Of a DNA stretch of 64,000 nucleotides, positions 61,145 through 64,000 are shown one piece after another. The notes beneath the pieces were generated by a model. That model made no database searches. It was not told the origin of the DNA and saw only the letters and a list, made by a program, of their open reading frames with translations. The stretch is from Umezawaea tangerina. GTDB lineage: Bacteria; Actinomycetota; Actinomycetes; Mycobacteriales; Pseudonocardiaceae. Positions within the stretch are counted from its first letter, which is position 1, and each line of letters begins with the position of its first letter. Both the position numbers and the translations under genes were made by a program. The DNA lies in assembly GCF_003002815.1 (NCBI RefSeq), contig NZ_PVTF01000001.1, positions 62,001 through 126,000 on the forward strand, given 5' to 3'.

Positions 61145-62125
61145 ATGTCACGTGACGACGACCACAACCCTAGGAAGCCACGGGCCTCATCGCAGAAGCC
61201 TGCGACCAACGCGCTGGTGTACAAGCTCACCTCCACCGAGTCCATCACGAAGCAGGCGCTGCATCTCGACGAGCAAGGGCTGGCCCGCCGCAAGTTGAGT
61301 CTTTTCCTGGCTACGACACTGGTCGACCACCGCGGCACCATGACCACGGCCTACAGGGCGGTGAAGGACCGCTGGGAGATGGAGGCCGGACACTGGGCCT
61401 ACGGCAAGAACGTCAACAAGCTCCAGTCCGAATGCGGGAAGTTCGTCGGCACGGGGATCGAAGCGAGGCCTTTGGACTGGGCCAAGATCCGAGACCTCCT
61501 GGTGGCCAACCAGAAGGAAGACCTCATCCCGCAAGCCGCGTACCTCTTTCGCCGAGCGGCGAACATCGGCGAGTCCGAACTCGATGACGTGAAAGCGGTC
61601 ACACGGCCGGAGTGGGACGTTGACGGAGTCGAAGTCGTTACCTCGTTGATGATTGGCGGCCATAAATGGGCACTTCAATTCTGGGATTTCCAAGAGGCCA
61701 TGTTGACCAACACCCAAGAGGTCGACCTCCTCAAAGCACATCTTCCAGTGACCTACGAATTAATTATGGGCCTTGCCAGGGAGCAGCTCCGGCTGGACAC
61801 AGGTCTCGCCAAAGCCAAGCGGGACCTGGAGGCTGCACAGCGGGAATTGAGCTTGCTATACGAGCAGTTCAAGATTCGGGAGGAGCATGCGCAGAGGGCC
61901 TTCGAACATCGAATGCGACGAGTTGGCGATGAGGTCGGGAGACAGAGTTCGGAGTTGCTACTGGAACGCAATGCCCTTCTCGAACAGTGCGCGAAGCTCC
62001 GGACTGTGAACGCCCTCCTAGAAAGACAACTTAACTCCGCAACGGAAGAGCGCGAGTGGGCTCAGAGGAGGCTCCGCGCGCTGGGTGACGACGAAACGAC
62101 TGAAATGCACCTCCAGCTCACCTAG
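61145..62125 (+). CDS. Unknown coiled-coil protein of a lower-GC islet
   Basis: A 326-aa soluble protein, not recognised. The N-terminus is polar and basic (NPRKPRASSQKP). A helical region at about 30-110 includes ALHLDEQGLARRKLSLFLA and TAYRAVKDRWEMEAGHWAYG. The C-terminal 120 residues are a heptad-rich coiled coil (LAKAKRDLEAAQRELSLL to LERQLNSATEEREWAQRRL). Codon use is more AT-tolerant than in flanking genes, suggesting transfer. AGGAGCGAAC precedes the ATG. The leading possibilities are a structural or regulatory protein; no catalytic motif is seen. Confidence 0.7.
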   Translation: MSRDDDHNPRKPRASSQKPATNALVYKLTSTESITKQALHLDEQGLARRKLSLFLATTLVDHRGTMTTAYRAVKDRWEMEAGHWAYGKNVNKLQSECGKFVGTGIEARPLDWAKIRDLLVANQKEDLIPQAAYLFRRAANIGESELDDVKAVTRPEWDVDGVEVVTSLMIGGHKWALQFWDFQEAMLTNTQEVDLLKAHLPVTYELIMGLAREQLRLDTGLAKAKRDLEAAQRELSLLYEQFKIREEHAQRAFEHRMRRVGDEVGRQSSELLLERNALLEQCAKLRTVNALLERQLNSATEEREWAQRRLRALGDDETTEMHLQLT

Positions 62126-62141
62126 CGCCTATGTTGGGCGC

Positions 62142-63005
62142 GTGATCGATCCTCGGCGGTTGCCGGTGCTGCGCGCGTTGGCCGACCACGGCACGGTGAC
62201 GGCGGCAGGGAAGGCGTTGCACCTGACGCCGTCGGCGGTGTCGCAGCAGCTCACGGCGTTGGAGGCGGAGACGGGGCAGGAGCTGTTGCGGCGGCGGGGG
62301 CGGCGGGTGTCGTTGACGGCGGCCGGTGAGCTGCTGGTGGGGCACGCGAACGCGGTGGCGGCGGAGCTGGAGCGGGCGCAGGCGACGTTGGCGGCGTTCG
62401 CCGAGGGGACGGCCGGGCAGATCAAGGTGGCCGGGTTCGCGTCGGCGATCAGCCAGGTGGTCGCGCCCGCGATCGCGGAGCTGCGCCGGACCGCGCCGGG
62501 GCTGAAGGTGGTGGTGCGGGACGTGGAGGGGCACGCCAGCCTGCCGTTGCTGCTGGACGGGGAGATCGACCTCGCGATCACCGAGGAGGACCGGCCGGGT
62601 GACCTGCGGGTGACGCGGTTCCCGCTGTACGCCGAGCCGTTCGACGTCGTCGTGCCGGCGGACCACCGTCTCGCTGAGCGGACGACGATCGACGTGCGCG
62701 ACCTGTCCGACGACGACTGGGTGGCGCCGCTGCCCGGCAACCCGTGCCGCGACGTCGTGACGCTGGCCGTGCCGCACGCGCGGATCGTGCACACCTCGGA
62801 CGACTTCCGGGCCGTGGTGGCGCTGGTCGCGGCGGGCGCCGGGGTGGCGCTGGTGCCGCGCAACGCGCTCGCGGACGTGCCGGGGGCGATCGTCGTGCCG
62901 GTGCGGGGCACGCCGCCGTTGCGCCGGGTCTGCGCCGCGATCCGGCAGGGCAGCGAGGAGCACCCGCTGGTCAAGGCCGTGGTCGACGCGCTCGCGCGGG
63001 TCTAG
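62142..63005 (+). CDS. LysR family transcriptional regulator
   Basis: A 287-aa LysR-type regulator. The N-terminal winged HTH contains LPVLRALADHGTVTAAGKAL and TPSAVSQQLTALEAETGQEL, and the C-terminal periplasmic-binding-like effector domain follows from about residue 90. GTG 62142 lies 6 nt after TATGTT, suggesting leaderless initiation, and avoids a 19-residue extension into the previous gene. Its stop overlaps that of the convergent HxlR gene by 4 bp. No divergently transcribed target is adjacent. Confidence 0.92.
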   Translation: MIDPRRLPVLRALADHGTVTAAGKALHLTPSAVSQQLTALEAETGQELLRRRGRRVSLTAAGELLVGHANAVAAELERAQATLAAFAEGTAGQIKVAGFASAISQVVAPAIAELRRTAPGLKVVVRDVEGHASLPLLLDGEIDLAITEEDRPGDLRVTRFPLYAEPFDVVVPADHRLAERTTIDVRDLSDDDWVAPLPGNPCRDVVTLAVPHARIVHTSDDFRAVVALVAAGAGVALVPRNALADVPGAIVVPVRGTPPLRRVCAAIRQGSEEHPLVKAVVDALARV

Positions 63006-63358
63006 CGGGCGTCGTAGGCGGCCTGGGCCTCGGTCACCTCGTCGATGTGGGTCTCCGCCCACAGCCGCAGGCCGTCGACCAGGGTGAGCAGGCTGCGGCC
63101 GAGCCCGGTCAGCTCGTAGTCGACCCGCGGCGGCACGACCGCGTGGACAGTGCGGGTGAGCAGTCCGTCCCGTTCCAGGGTCCGCAGGGTCTGGGTGAGC
63201 ATCTTGGGGCTCACGCCGCTGATGCGCCGCGCCAGCTCCGTGTAGCGCATCGGGCCGTCGGCCAGCGAGCCCACGACCATCACGCTCCAGGTGTCGCCGA
63301 TGCGGTCCAGCACCTTGCGACTCGGACACCCCTTGTCGGCGTACACGCTCGTCTCCAC
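63002..63358 (-). CDS. HxlR/QorR family transcriptional regulator
   Basis: A 118-aa winged-helix regulator. Its N-terminal Cys in YADKGCPSRKVLDRIGDTWS is the redox-sensing Cys of the QorR type. The HTH region is MRYTELARRISGVSPKMLTQTLRTLERDGLL, the family signature. GTG 63358 is chosen by family length. Divergent from the QorB-like gene, the classical redox-responsive pairing. Confidence 0.9.
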   Translation of the reverse strand: METSVYADKGCPSRKVLDRIGDTWSVMVVGSLADGPMRYTELARRISGVSPKMLTQTLRTLERDGLLTRTVHAVVPPRVDYELTGLGRSLLTLVDGLRLWAETHIDEVTEAQAAYDAR

Positions 63359-63414
63359 CAGGACACTATCCCTCAGGTGCGTACTGCACTTCAAGGTGCT
63401 CACTCTCCATTGGG

Positions 63415-63425
63415 AACTTAGTTCT
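63415..63425. promoter_or_regulatory. Candidate QorR operator
   Basis: GAACT-T-AGTTC, 5-bp perfect arms, in the 131-bp divergent gap between the HxlR regulator and the QorB-like gene, about 65 nt before the latter's start. Binding is inferred from position. Confidence 0.5.
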
Positions 63426-63489
63426 GACCTGCGTGGTTGTCCGAGGTGGCGGTCGGACGACCGCCTGTCACGCACGTGAGGAGCTACCA

Positions 63490-64000
63490 ATGACCATCGT
63501 CGTCACCGGCGCCACCGGACCGTTCGGCCGTCTCGCCGTCGAGAGCCTGCTGGCCCGCGGGGTCGCCGCCGACCGGATCGTCGGGGTCGGCCGGAGCGTC
63601 GGGAGGATCCAGGACCTCGCGGACCGCGGCGTCGTCGTGAGGCAGGCGGGGTACGAGGACCCGGACGCGCTGCGGGCGGCGTTCGAGGGTGCGGACAAGC
63701 TGCTCTTCGTCTCGGGCAGCGAGATCGGCAAGCGGGTCCAGCAGCACACCAACGTCGTCGTGGCGGCCAAGGACGCAGGCATCGGGCAGGTCGCCTACAC
63801 GTCCATCCCGCACGCCGACACCTCCACGATGGTCCTGGCGCGCGAGCACCTGTTCACCGAGCGCGCGCTGACCGACTCCGGCATCCCGTCGGTCTTCCTG
63901 CGCAACAGCTCCTACCTGGAGGTCTTCGACGTCAGGGGCGCCGTCGAACGCGGCCTGTTCGGCGCGGCGGGTGGCGGCAGGGTCAGCATCGCCACCAGGC
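63490..64000 (+). CDS. NmrA/QorB-like NAD(P)H-binding protein (3' end outside the window)
   Basis: The first 170 residues of an atypical SDR. The Rossmann motif is TGATGPFG at residues 7-14, followed by DKLLFVSGSEIGKRVQQHTN, AYTSIPHAD and HLFTERALTDSGIPSVFLRN, typical of NmrA-like quinone oxidoreductases such as E. coli QorB. GAGGAG lies 5 nt before the ATG. Divergent from a QorR-like regulator, so induction by quinones or thiol stress is likely. Incomplete: the window ends inside the gene. Confidence 0.88.
   Translation, partial: MTIVVTGATGPFGRLAVESLLARGVAADRIVGVGRSVGRIQDLADRGVVVRQAGYEDPDALRAAFEGADKLLFVSGSEIGKRVQQHTNVVVAAKDAGIGQVAYTSIPHADTSTMVLAREHLFTERALTDSGIPSVFLRNSSYLEVFDVRGAVERGLFGAAGGGRVSIATR

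Noticed and set aside
60889-61155. An 88-codon frame in the divergent region before 61145
   Set aside because: No ribosome binding site, composition typical of non-coding DNA, and it overlaps the start of the better-supported downstream gene.

Overview
The window is high-GC DNA with many GTG (and some TTG) starts and many apparently leaderless promoters (TANNNT ending 6-8 nt before the start codon). Two stretches, ino1-padR and DUF5318-ponA-GT87 ... rpsF-ssb-rpsR-rplI-dnaB, follow the gene order of the Mycobacterium tuberculosis Rv0046c-Rv0058 region. This points to an actinomycete of the order Pseudonocardiales (Saccharothrix/Lentzea/Actinosynnema-like). The genus is an inference, the phylum is secure.

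Layout. 0-3.2 kb: a TetR-SDR pair divergent from a Cof-type HAD phosphatase, then a PPOX/F420-type flavoenzyme. 3.4-7.0 kb: two paralogous ABC-2 exporters, arranged ATPase-permease and permease-ATPase. 7.4-12.9 kb: an unknown protein, trmB, a divergent nitric oxide synthase-like haem protein, an unannotated 32-aa membrane peptide, an orphan sensor kinase and an SAH/MTA-deaminase-type amidohydrolase. 12.9-14.4 kb: a gene-poor scar with a decayed IS5-type transposase between two diverged direct repeats. 14.4-22.6 kb: an SDR, a DUF3455 lipoprotein, two tandem PhoX phosphatases each preceded by a PHO-box-like site, an MFS exporter, a HAD hydrolase and a membrane protein. 22.6-26.1 kb: the first copy of a 120-nt palindromic repeat, an SDR, a small secreted protein, ino1 and padR.

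26.2-39.1 kb is the conserved housekeeping core: DUF5318, class A penicillin-binding protein, two GT87 mannosyltransferase-like proteins, endonuclease IV, an LPGTG-anchored secreted protein, the S6-SSB-S18-L9 operon with an S6:S18-type leader RNA, a cluster of DnaA-box-like 9-mers, and dnaB carrying a 236-aa class 3-type intein. The second copy of the 120-nt palindrome follows in inverted orientation.

39.4-56 kb is dominated by envelope and signalling genes: a polytopic GT-C-like protein, a DnaQ-BRCT exonuclease, two GGDEF proteins, a 1020-aa secreted protein of about 14 chaplin-like repeats, a secreted companion, a beta-helix membrane protein, an AI-2E family transporter, an intact IS630-type insertion sequence sitting in that transporter's stop codon, and a MacS-type two-component system with a DUF1707 protein. 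56-64 kb: the tdh-kbl threonine degradation operon, an SDR/XRE-MmyB divergent pair, a lower-GC islet with an unknown coiled-coil protein, a LysR regulator, and an HxlR (QorR-like) regulator divergent from a QorB-like NmrA protein cut by the window edge.

No tRNA, rRNA or CRISPR array was recognised. The most unusual items are the NOS-like protein with the arginine-binding Glu replaced by Ser, the giant chaplin-repeat protein, the class 3 intein with a decayed endonuclease, the inverted pair of nearly identical 120-nt palindromes, and the DnaA-box cluster upstream of dnaB.
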